DNA from: Floccularia luteovirens
Lineage: Eukaryota > Basidiomycota > Agaricomycetes > Agaricales > Squamanitaceae
Direction of reading: 5' to 3'
Assembly (NCBI GenBank): GCA_009739215.1
Contig: VSJF01000003.1
Span: forward strand, 248,001 to 312,000
Length of the DNA: 64,000 nucleotides
Shown here: one piece after another, positions 1-11,132 of the stretch
Numbering within the stretch: the stretch's first letter is position 1
Layout: each line of letters opens with the position of its first letter
Made by a program: the position numbers and the translations under genes
The notes under the pieces: generated by a model
The model's input: only the letters and a program-made list of their open reading frames with translations
Database searches by the model: none
What the model was told of the DNA's origin: nothing

Positions 1-764
1 GTTCTATAAACCAGTCGAACAAGTACAATTTATTCCGACGGAAAATTATCTTCAGGAGTGAGAAGTTGGAAGTATGTATTGGAAGGATGTCACGCCACTC
101 GGACACCCCTCGCCACATAGTACACGCAAGTACACATAACAAACAAACTGCACGAAAGCTGAAAACAGAATTCGGGATTCAAAAACGCAACTTATCCTGA
201 CATGGTTTGGAGAAGACAAAAACATTGCGCGAGTCCGAGCGAGTGCTAGTCCAAGAAAGAAGAGAAAGCAAGAAATCAGAAATAAGAGCAAGACGGAAAA
301 AGAGATAGCTTCCACGCCCACGCCACAACGCCTGTCTTGGTTGATCTGTCAAGCCGAGTTTGATCTGCTCAGAATGAAGGGTGTTAGAGTATGGAGTCGC
401 CCTGTAAGTGTGCATCTCCCGCGCACACAAGCACTTTCGTACAACTTGCTATCTCCGAAGGCGTGATCGGCTATGAGAGATAAGAGTTCACCCACACCGG
501 TTACCGTAAACACCCTCCTCTCCTCTCCTCCCCGAAATCCTGCGTTCCCCTTCCCAAGCATTTGTCTTTTGATTTCCTCGACCAAACCAGCAATAGCAGC
601 CAAAACAGACGCGCGCCGTTATGACGACCCGAGGAAGCACTGAACTGAAGACTGAGTCGTCCCCACCACGCCACATCATTATCATTACTGCATTATCGTC
701 CTCGTTTCCTCCGCATGATTAAATGCGATCTTATCAGGTACTACACATAGATGAGGACTTGTTC

Positions 765-2463
765 TCACATGCCCTCAGCGCCTGGTGTCTTGCCTTTGTT
801 CTTGCTCCCCTTCGGTCTGCCTCTGGGTCGCTTCGAAGCTCCTGGACGAGTATCCGCATCACTGACAGATCCTGTTGTTGTCCTGCGTTTAACGCTAGAT
901 TGAACTTGCGCTTGGTTCTGTTCGTCATTTCCGTTGAGTCTGCGCTCATTTAGATATCTGAGGTTGCGAAAACAATAAACAGTCAGTATGGTGTGGCGCC
1001 GAAGAAAGGATCAACGAAAAAAAGTCTAGTTTAAATAATTGCGAATAGCGCGCAATATGCAGGAATATGTATATATATGGAAGAAGGAGAAATTGAATCT
1101 GCGAGTTCTGGTTGGATGTGATTTATCGAATGGAACCAACATCCGAATTCCAGCTAAAGTTGAGCGCCTAGAATTTTACCAAGGTGATGTCGAAGCATTT
1201 ACCCAATACAGCACAATGACGAACCAGATTTGAAGCGAGAAGAAGTGGGGTGCATGGAGAATCAGAAAAATGACTCGTTGCAGGTGATCGACCAAAAACT
1301 CAAGATGGCAAAGAGAAACAGCCAAAGTAATGCCAACTCACGAAGACGTTTTTTCATCTAGTGTGCTTTGTAAACTTGGCAGTGGACCTTGTCCAAGCTC
1401 CTGTCTTAACCTGTCGACATCACGTTTTGCAATGGCATATTCGCCTTCCGTTAGTTGGTTTATCTTGAGACGGATCTCTTCACATCTATGTCCGGGTTGA
1501 GTGTCAACAAAGCGTTGAAGGAAGAGGGGTAATATCAAATCACTCTTTTGTAAACGAAGATTCCATCAAATCAGCCTGTTCATATCAGGAAAATTAACAA
1601 ATATATTCGATAAATACAAAGAAGCATATGCTTCTACCTTGTCTCGGTCTTCATTAATCTAGCTAGGCGATAAACATTTGTCACGACAAAAAAACTGCTA
1701 ACTGTTAGCTCACCTCTCTAAGGGAGTTCAACAATTTGGTTCGTTCACTTTCCAACCTGCAATACCGCAACGTGTTCAGTCACAACGAGGCCAGCCACGA
1801 GGACAATGATGTCTTACTTGTTCTTTTGTTCGCGAATGTCCTGTATAGCCTTGTTCTTTTGTTCCAATGAAGCATGGGCTGATAAGATGTGCGCGGTGTG
1901 CAGTTGTAGCGTAAGTGCATGTTTCCTGATTTTCAAGTAAGCAACAAAAACACATTGTATCAAAGTATAAAAGGCAATGAAAGTGCTATGATCAACACGC
2001 GAGAATCAAGGACTGAAGGGCAGGAGCAGTAACGCCATATCATAGCTGCACTCCGCCTCGGAGAATTGGCGAATAATGACGGAGAAATAGATCTATACAA
2101 CAAAGACAAAGCAAAGCAAGGAGAACATACTTAAGTTCAGCTGTTTTTCGCAAGTTGAACCAAATCTTTTGTCCAATCTCCAGTAGCGATCAAGGGCGCC
2201 GCACTGCCAGTGCTCCCTGAGCCTTGTTGTGCCTGATGTTGATGAGTACTTTGTTGTTGTGGCTGTTGTGTTTGGGGAACCGACTGAATCTGTTGCTGCT
2301 GCTGTTGTTGTTGTTGCTGTTGTTGCTGTGTCTGCTGTTGAGGTTGTCTGGTTGTATCTTGGGGAGCGATACCGACATTTTGTAATTGAGCACCAGGAGG
2401 GCCGGTATAGTGGACGTACTGAGGATGAGGGTGGTGATGTTGAATATGCGACATTTTTGGCAC
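765..2463 (-). CDS. AT-hook, poly-Gln coiled-coil protein (frameshifted as written)
   Basis: Seven exons can be joined: 2463-2131, 1925-1818, 1756-1714, 1658-1638 (only 21 nt), 1575-1544, 1485-1342 and 957-765, all with GT-AG introns and consistent phases. The start is the ATG at 2454 or 2463. The N-terminus is His/Pro/Gln-rich with a long Gln tract (about 2290-2344), the middle is a charged coiled coil (motifs LKKHALTLQL, AIQDIREQKNK, INQLTEGEYA) and the C-terminus carries an AT-hook, RPRGRPKGSKNK, eight residues before the stop. About 287 aa. The frame of exon 1 ends in a stop just after DLVQLAK; one base fewer in the T5 run at 2142-2146 continues it into TAELKKHAL, so I read this as a +1 indel. 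The last intron (1341-958, 384 nt) is unusually long. An AT-hook suggests DNA binding; no function is known to me. A 5'UTR intron upstream of 2463 is possible. Confidence 0.75.
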
Positions 2464-2592
2464 TCAGGCAGAGTTTGGGTGTTAACCCTCTCGATCGAAG
2501 TCCTTGGGGTCTTACTTACAATTTGCCAGAAGCCGCGGTGGCAGAAGGTCTGATTGGTCTTATTATGATCCAAAGCTCTCGGATCGGACATT

Positions 2593-4856
2593 TAAATTTA
2601 GGCTTTGAGCAACTTCCGACAAATTCAGTTGGAGCAGAGCAATGGTATTGCCCATTGTTAATTCATAAATGGTTTCCGATCGCAATGATACGTTGGTTAC
2701 TATCATGTTCAGCTAAACTTGGGCGCTCTTGTTAACTCTGACTGACAAATTTGAAACACAGTCGGATGTCGGTGATATTCTCAAACAACTGCATAACACG
2801 GAAACCCATACAGCACAAAGGACTGCATTCTTTTGCTCCACCGAACAAAACATCTTTACGCATTGGAGCATATTTCATTAGGATGCAACTGGAGAAAAAC
2901 TGCAAATTCCTCGTGTGGTTCAACCGTTCATGTAGGGGTTGATGCGCTCGAAAATTTTATGCATTTAATATTGTCGGCAATCCGGCATTGCTGAACATGC
3001 GCAACTAAGCCAATCTGTCAAATGTTATGGTCGCGGGCGCTCATATGTCGTAAGAAAATGTTCAAAATAGCACTGGTCAGGACAAATCGAAACTTGCGGA
3101 TTAGCGGAACGAACTTAACAGAAATGCTATGTGCATGGCAACCCAGCGCAAGGCAAACTGATAAGTACTGCACTCAGGGCTGCAAGCGTCCCCAAGTCAA
3201 AGAACTTGGAACGCGTGTCTAGACTTCGATACAGGAAGTAGATGGCTCCATGAACTAAAATATTCGCACCCTCATCAGAATTTATTCAGTAGCATTGTCA
3301 GTATACGAACCAGACCCCTAAATACATGTTCTAAGTGGATCTAGGGACGCTTCAGATCCATTATTTTTTGATCTGCGTGCCATAATGTCAAAATTCCCTG
3401 GACATCAAGGTGGGGTGCAATTGCCGAGGAGGTGCAGATATATTTGATCAGTTAGTCTCCTAACAAGATTCCACACAGAAAGATAAGACAGACAGGTGAT
3501 GAGAAAGAATATCATGAGATTCAGAGTATTCATGTATGTAAGCATCATCATTTTGTTCTTTTTGAATTTTTCCCCCCCTGTGGGCTAGGAGTGAAATATA
3601 TGTATTTGTCCTCTAAAGTGGGGAACTGAAAAAGCATCAAAAGATCAATCAATTCATCAGATCGATTCAGCTGTGAATCCCTCTTGAGCTGATTGTCGAA
3701 TTTTGAACCAGGGAAATTAAGGCATATTGCAACATCTGGAATGTAGAAGCACAATATCCGTGTTGCTCCTCTAATAAATTATGATCTTCTGTGGTATCGG
3801 TATCACAGGCCCCTTATCATCCTAATCATAACCAGCTATCCACCCGAAAGATAGTTTAAAGCAATATACCACCAAGTCACCGGTTTGCAAAATATTACTT
3901 GTTACCGCGGTCCGCAAGCACCTCGGGAACTACTATCCGCCCGATTCAACCCTGCAAATTGAGACATGTATGGTAGCACATATTGGCGAACTCGGTTCAT
4001 TTTTGCGTTGTAACTCTTCATAATTGTATTGAGGATGATCTCATTGCAATTTATGAAAAATTTGGAATGCGGAAAAGCGAGGGGTTATTTTATCTTCATG
4101 GCTCCGCCGCGACCCACCCCTCGCTCCCTCGGGTAGATGTCTACATTTTACATGCTATATAGCAAGGGTGATGCGGCATATCTCGGTTTGGTGATTTCTG
4201 ATGGTAGTCAACAGCACTTTTGGGTACAAGAAAAACACCGAAGGTGCGGGCATCAGGGTGGTGTTAAAGGCATTTCCTTTGAAAAGTTCCACTATTACAT
4301 ATATGAAAAATGGAGTCATATCATTAAAGACGTTTACCTAGGGTCTTCTAGTTTATGTCTAGCACTGAGCTCGTGTATGCCAAGCGGGGAGTCTAGAGGA
4401 CAGGTGCCAGCTAGAAACGTGCGACATCCAAGTTTAGGTTCACCCTCATAATAATACCAGAACCAACTGCAAGTAGTTTCGCCGAGGCAACATCCTATCT
4501 ACAGCATGTTCTCCGTAAAACTCACAGAAGACCAGGGAGAACTAGGGTACCGAGAAACTCGAGAGCCTGATTGTTTGAGGAATTTGAACTGTATCGAACC
4601 ATCCGCGGGGAATATGATAGTGGTTCCAGCTGGTTATAACACGCACATTCATACAGTTTAGAAATTCAGAATACGAGAATACGAGACGCGACATGGTCAG
4701 AACAGAAGAAGTTCTCGGTAATTCCGGCACTTCATCGGGGTACTCGGCCCGGAAAAAGCAGGACTTTTTTTCGAGGTTCGTGATCATTGCAGTTCCAAAC
4801 CGTACTTTCCGAACAACAAACTTTCTTAGATTCATTGATCACTTCATTCGCTCAAA
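2593..4856. other. Intergenic stretch without a recognisable gene
   Basis: About 2.3 kb between the AT-hook gene and NAA20, which diverge from it. Open frames here are at most about 100 codons, occur on both strands, and show no known motif or credible splice pattern. It presumably contains the promoters of both flanking genes. I see no repeat or transposon signature. Confidence 0.5.
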
Positions 4857-5673
4857 ATGAGTATCTTGCGTTCATTCCAGGCATCTGACATGTTCAAGTT
4901 TAATAATATGTATGAACCACTTTCTCACATCCCTATAAATCGCTTTCTGAAAAATTACATTGTCGAAGTAACTTGGATATCTGGACTGAGACGGTGAGTG
5001 TTATACATTAATATTCTTTGCGCGTACGTATATGAATATGACAGCGTTTTGTATATAGTATAGCATTGGTTTTTACCTGAGCTACCTTTCACGTTGGCCA
5101 GACCTATGCTGCGTACAAGAATCTCCAAGCGGACGGATGATGGGTTACAGTACGTGCCATACAAAACTCCAAGCGAACATAGAAACAGATATGACAATCT
5201 TAACTTGTAACTTTGCATAGTCCTCGGAAATGCAGAGGGCACCGGTGTAGAACGGCATGGACACGTCACGGTGCTCACGGTTGCACCAGGAATACCGCCG
5301 TCTCTCTCTCGCGACAAAAATGCTCAATTTGCTCGAACTGGTTTCAGATGAGACATATAGAGGTTTCTTCGTTGATCTATATGTGCGTTGCGCAAATACA
5401 GTAGCTATAGATATGTATGAGGCGAAAGGGTACAGTGTCTATCGGAGAGTAAGAGAGTATTATGGGAGTCTAGGAGTTGGGAAGGGAGGAAGAGATGAGG
5501 AAGATGCTTTCGGTACGTATTCTTCCTATTCTTTCTTGCTTCATAACGCATAATCTCATTCTGATCTTTACCAAACAATAGATATGCGGAAACCTCTACC
5601 TCGAGATGTGAACAGACGTTCAGTTCGACCGAACGGGAGAGATATGATAGTTAGCCCCCACGACGTCTCATGA
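4857..5673 (+). CDS. NAA20: N-terminal acetyltransferase B catalytic subunit (NAA20/Nat3), one +1 frameshift
   Basis: Five exons: 4857-4909, 4969-4993 (25 nt), 5059-5149, 5221-5512, 5582-5673. The spliced protein (about 183 aa, normal for the family) begins MSILRSFQASDMFKFNN and continues with the NatB motifs NINLDIWTET, YLSYLSRWPDL, HGHVTVLTVAP, EYRRLSLATKML, FFVDLYVRCAN and GYSVYRRVREYYG, ending DEEDAFDMRKPLPRD. NatB acetylates Met-Asp/Glu/Asn N-termini at the ribosome together with the auxiliary subunit NAA25. The GNAT acetyl-CoA loop (R/Q-x-x-G/S-x-G/A) corresponds to the EYRRLSLA segment. The frame breaks at the GG pair 5289-5290: removing one G joins VAP directly to EYRRL. No intron can fit there. 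The gene is convergent with IML1, with only about 60 bp between the stop codons. Confidence 0.94.
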
Positions 5674-5734
5674 TGATTCCTTATCAAGCACACTCAGAAA
5701 AGTTACATATAATAATGATAATCACTATTCACAA

Positions 5735-8700
5735 TCAAAGGCTCAGGGGAGGTGGCTCTTCAAGCACTTGAGGCAACAATGCCAGTTCTTGTTCGTAAAA
5801 GCTAATCAGTGCTTCTCTGTCCGAACAAAACTGAGCCATCTTGATCCTGATCTCTTCTGCAGCAGCTGCAGGCTTGTTTTCTTTATTTTTCATAGTCCCC
5901 ATCCGCCCAGGGCCCATGAGCCGGTTGGTAAGGAACAAGAACCCTTGTGAACCTCCCAATACCTGTATGAAAGCCACGCCAGAACGGTGCACAAACTGCG
6001 AGTACTTGCACGAAGAGCGGCGATACGAATAGACCACATCGACATGCTCCGGGTACAAATCTGCTGCTTCTATATCCACAACGAAACCAAAACGCCGCAG
6101 TAACGAATATTCGAAAAATCTCACGACTTGTGCACCTTCTGGAATTCGCTTGTCAAGATCTGGTATTATAGGTGGAGGGACCGCAAGTCGGAGAGGAAAG
6201 CACGACTGGAAAGCATTCCGATCCCGGATATCACTGATTTGGGTCACATAGGCTTCTACCAACCTGAGCCCATACCGTTCAATAGTCCTATTCCATTGTC
6301 GTAGTTGATCTTCGATGCAACGAGCTGTCGTTCCAATCCACTGTAGTTCGAAATGAAACACAGTAGCTGGATTATGGATGATATCGTGATGAAGCACTAC
6401 AGCCTCAGCTTGATCACTTCTCTGCACGGGAAGGGTGAATCTTGTGATTGATGAAGTGGATCACCAAGTTCCTACCTTGTTGGGATCTATGTCAATGATC
6501 ATTGTCTGACTTAAGATTAGCCTCTTCCTGGCCTTACGCGGGGCAGTAATCGACTTCGACCTATGAGTGTTGGGAGGATAATTTGGACGTGGAAACCCCT
6601 CTTCTCCTGCATATCGCCTAAACCAACCTTTTGGTGTCATTGGTACAGAGTATTCTCCCTTTAGACGATAGAAATAATGCCTTGTTATAATGGTAGTATT
6701 CAGTCTTATCCTTGATCACGGTCTGGTTCGACTCACCCATCTAGGAAACTGTGATAACCTCGGCAATGCTCGAATAGGCCTTGCTCAAGCAGTTTAACAC
6801 CCCATTCTAGAGCTTGAGCGCGTGATGATACATCTCGAAACTCCCGTACCAACCACGAGACAAAGTCGTACCCAATGAAAGAATCTGGATACTGAATATG
6901 ATGCCAATGGTGATGTTTAAATGGAACTCCATCTTCTTCTTTCATAGCCTTAGCTATCGCTGCCAAGGACATCTCTCCAACTTCCCGTTCGCTTTTCATC
7001 TTTTTTCTCAAGGGACCAGCTGCGTGAATCTGATCTAGCTGATCCATCAAAGCATCATCAAGGACAGATGCTACCGGTCCAAGTGTTGTGGGAAGGAAGC
7101 GTACGGGAGGGGCTGGATGACTTATTCGTTCATCAGGTGGCTGCCAACGCAACTTTGTAAATTGTTCCGCTAATTTTTCGATACCAATTATTCGGATTTC
7201 TTCATCATTGAGTTTCTCTCCTGATGGTCCAGTATCAACAATAGGAGGTTCTGCAGTGGGAATAACAATAAAACGTGTCCGCCAGTACCGCATAGATTCA
7301 CTGAAATTGTGTTCATATCCAGCGACAAGCATATCGAGCCTGTGGTTCGGGATAGGTGAGATACATCAAAGATTAATCAACGTAACTTACCTGTTCCAAC
7401 CATAATTCTCTAGCCCATGATACGAGAACACCGTGGGTAGTTCAGTATATCCAACTGCAAACTGCTTCAGTTGGGATATCAAGGATAATGTTTGGAGGAA
7501 AAGTTACCTCCTAACTTTGGCCAGATCAGGCATTGATAGTTGTATGAACCGGCTGGAATCATGCGGCGCACATACCGCCGAACTTGTATTGCTTCGCCAG
7601 TGTATGAGATACGATGAATCTCGTTGGTCATACTGAGATAGACAGGATCTGCTGTAGAACGAAGGATTTCTGAAGCTCCCAGGGGCTTAGGTCTTGCGTC
7701 CTCTTCTACAACCAGAGAGTTTGTTCTCCGGAGGACAGGCTTGCTCCCGGTATCATCATTACGGTTCCTCAAGATGAATTGGAAGCCTTGTGCTAGCCTG
7801 ACAGCAACCATGCCGCGCATTACCACAAGAGCCCATGCACGACGCACATCTTCTGAGTTACCTTTTACAAAAGTAGGTTTAACAAGAAAGGAACGCATCT
7901 CCCCCGGATCCACAACGAAGTCGTACGAAAATACATCATAAGAAGATTCTAATTCAGACGTTGAAGGGAGACGCTCAACCGTTAGGGGTAGACAACCAGG
8001 TGTTACTATATGCTTCCATTTTATATCGTGTTTGAGCAACGGCTGTGGAAGCATATGTTGCCACCTGCGAGCCAGTGAAGATTGAGAGAATGCCACTGAA
8101 GGATGAGGTTGAGATGGATTAGAGAAATGGCCAGGTGAAGATCCAGAGAAGGCGTTTGAGAATGTTGTCACACTTCGACGTTTGTTGGCCAAGAGTTCGT
8201 CAAGAGGCGGGGTGTTCATAGGTGAACGGCGGGCGTGCGAGACACCACGAACGACCACTGTTTCTTCTTCAAAAGTTCGACTGAAACTTGAACTGACGGG
8301 TGTTTTGCTTTTGATTGCAACAGGCATAATTTGCTGGGTGGTTTGGGTTGTGGCGGTTTTAGATGGACCAGGCATCTTCACAGGAGGTGTTGGGGCAACA
8401 GTCGTTTGGGGGACTATACTAGTCCGGGGTGAAGCCGACGCCGAGATTTGAGATGTCTGAGGTTCACTAGGGCTGCTTCGAAAAGGGTTGAACAACCAAG
8501 ATGGAGCTAACTTAGATCCTAGTGTGCCCTTGGACGGCGAACCGCGGGGTCGTTCTTTAGAACTGGTTGACCCAACCGATCGCTTTGACCGGATAGAGGG
8601 CGATGGAGAAGTGCTCATGCCGGCACTAGATTTCATACGAGATGCTGAAGGTGGTTCATCAGGAAGTTCCATTATGATCTTTCTAGGACTCTCCTCGATT

Positions 8701-10704
8701 GTAGCTATTCTAGTGGCAGCTGTAGAATTGCGATGTATACTCCGTTTTTCTGAAGATAATGAGTTTGGAATCGAGTTGGATGACGGAGGAGTATTCAGGT
8801 GTTGAATGGCTTTCAATGAAAACATATCCGTATCAAATTTATCCGCATCAGCTTTTGAGATTTTTGGGGAATTATTACTTTCGGTGGTGTCTGAAGCCGC
8901 AAGAGACTTTGGGCTTTCTGGCAGGAAAGGAACTTCTATGCTTGAGAGCACATCGTGTTCCAATAGTCCTAACATCTGAATCTCATGCATTTTAGCTCGA
9001 GCGACAAATCTGCATATGACAGTTCAGCAAGAAGCGTGGGTCATGTTTAATCTCGCCTACCTATCTGCTCTAAATGGTAAGTCCATCTGCTTATCCCAGA
9101 AAGTTGTTGATACCCAGAACGGTTCCCACCAAAAAGTCTTCCTGTATTTAACGTCAACAGACATCTCGTCGCCTCCTCCCCATAACGGGTCCATAATAAG
9201 GGGATCTGCCTTGCCATCTAAATCTGACTTGAGTGGTTCTGTTCCCTGAAAGCTAAATATTGGGCTTTGATGGAGGGGTGGCTTTGTAAGGAGGATCAGA
9301 TCAAGCACGAATCCCTGGTCTAGCATGCGGGTTGTAGTAAGACGCAGAAGTTTCTTGGAAACCCTGAAGTAGCCTGTGCCAGGGGATATCAATAGAGTCA
9401 TGGCACCAGTGAGGGACAAGGAGCGATCAATATAATGAGTTTCAGTAGGCGTAAGTCCCAGGTTCAGTGCTTCTAGAATAGGGCCGTCGTGTGCATAAGA
9501 GATCTTCCCAACCAACCTCACTTGGGAAGGAGGACCAATTCCGGTGTCCAATGACGCTCGGTGGTAGTGATGTGTCAATAGGATATCTCGTTGGAAGTCC
9601 CAGAAAGAATTCTTAAGGCTAACAAGGGTTGGTTTCCACTCGTATATGACTTCGAGGTCGGTAATAACCTTGTAGAAATCTTTGTACCAACATCCTCTGT
9701 CATCTCGTAAGAGAGGTCCAGCGGCGTAGTCAATTTCGGATTCATCGTAAAATACACGGGACACAAGAACGATTGTCACAGTGTGATTGGTGCCCGCTTC
9801 TCGCCATTTTGCGAACAAGGCGGGGAGAAATGAGTGAACAATCTTCTCATTATATCGTTCACCATCTCCAGCGAATTCCCAGAGTTCACGGCACACTTGT
9901 ATGAATATAGTCACTTTTGCTGATAGTGACCTAAATATGGTCTTAGTCGTAGAAGTCATGCAAGCAGAGGAAACCTAGGAACCACATTTCAGTCAGCGTC
10001 AAATACTGAGTGGAACAAGTTGATAAAAATTTACTGCTTTCCCCTTACAGTATATTTTCTGTATTTTGGCGGCGATGCCGTTGATGAAAGAAACATCTTG
10101 TTCTGTGTATATGCATTGACCCACAAGCTGTTCTCCAAGTCGCCACATGTCATTACGACCTAAGTATTGGTCAATGAAAGTAAGCTCGACATAGTCAGCG
10201 CAGTGTATGCCGTGGTCAACCTAAGTATTATTTATTTATTTATCTCTCACTCCTCTGATAGAATGGTTAATGAAAGAACCTTGGTTGCGGTAACCTCGCC
10301 GTTATTTCTAAACCCAAACAAATCCGCAGTAGCTTTGGGAATAGATATCTGAGAGTAGTTTCAATATCCGATCAGTCGTATATTTCATAATGTGAAGTAC
10401 CTGCAACTGAGGCTTTGCGCATCCATCGTCTTTTGGAACCAAGAATAAGAAACCAGAAGTCAGCATTTTCAGAGGTACTACTTCGAACCCTTAGCAAATC
10501 TCCCTCAGCCACTCCAGGCCATACAGCATGATTGAACAAAACAGCATTGGAGTCCTTTAGATCATGAACCCAGGAGTTTAGAACTTTAGAATCGCCTAAC
10601 TTCAAAGGGAGGGGTGGGGGAGGTGGAGGTCTAAGAATTGACTGTGCGGTGTTTGAGCGTCGACGACCGTATTGTGACAAAGATTCAGCTCTCGACGTTG
10701 TCAT
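5735..10704 (-). CDS. IML1: Iml1/DEPDC5-type SEACIT (GATOR1) subunit
   Basis: Nine or ten exons: 10704-10401, 10348-10280, 10220-10035, 9974-9061, 9009-7508, 7454-7391, 7339-6737, 6680-6476 and 6421-5735; about 1,500 aa, typical for Iml1. Recognisable segments are ISIPKATADLF and RNDMWRLGEQLVGQC (N-terminal domain), LSAKVTIFIQVCRELWEF, the central WWEPFW region, YNYQCLIWPKLG, a DEP domain with DSFIGYDFVSWLVREF at roughly residues 1150-1220, and a DEPDC5-type C-terminus. Iml1 with Npr2/Npr3 is a GTPase-activating complex for Gtr1/RagA at the vacuole that lowers TORC1 activity in nitrogen shortage. In exon 1 the frame changes between about 10449 and 10481: either a +1 indel or a 52-nt intron (10481-10430, GTAGTA donor, internal CTGAC) restores it. 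Intron 10279-10221 has a GTTCTT donor and a TTTA repeat. Confidence 0.95.
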
Positions 10705-11132
10705 TAACGATATAAGCTAAGAATAAGAAACATAGCATTTGTGGCTTTTCCGATGAAGGTTATTTGCGGCTGTTGATACTGCGAAGGGACCCAAGAATTT
10801 GGGTTTGCGGCGTCGACTCAAGTTATTACAGTCATATTCTGTATCAAATTTTCGTTAGTTCTTTTTCTTATGTTTCTCTTCTTAACATATAACACACTTG
10901 GTACTTTTAGAAAAACAAGGGAGATCGCTGCCAAGGGCTTTAATCATCCGCAACCCTCACTCATATACGAGATCGTGTCAAGGGAAGCCTACATTTGCGA
11001 AGCACGCACATTTCTTCGCACTCATATATACCAGCCTGTTGTAACCGGGTCTGTTAACCTTTTTGAAACCTAGTTATGCATCATTCTAACCCCACTAATA
11101 GGCCTTAAAAAAGCTGACCTTATTTTGACGCT
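10705..11132. promoter_or_regulatory. Divergent promoter IML1 / USP10-like deubiquitinase
   Basis: The 428 bp between the start codons of the two head-to-head genes must hold both promoters and both 5' leaders. It contains CT-rich leader-like sequence but I could not assign a clear TATA box. The arrangement suggests the two genes could be co-expressed, which is inference. Confidence 0.6.

Noticed and set aside
5285..5300. Ultra-short introns (10-16 nt, GT...AG) as the cause of the frame changes in NAA20 and HEL2
   Set aside because: Their removal would delete conserved residues (VAP in NAA20, VKYYA in HEL2), and such introns are unknown in fungi.
8182..8805. Plus-strand frames of 89-105 codons inside IML1
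   Set aside because: Antisense shadows of the Ser/Pro-rich IML1 exon 5.
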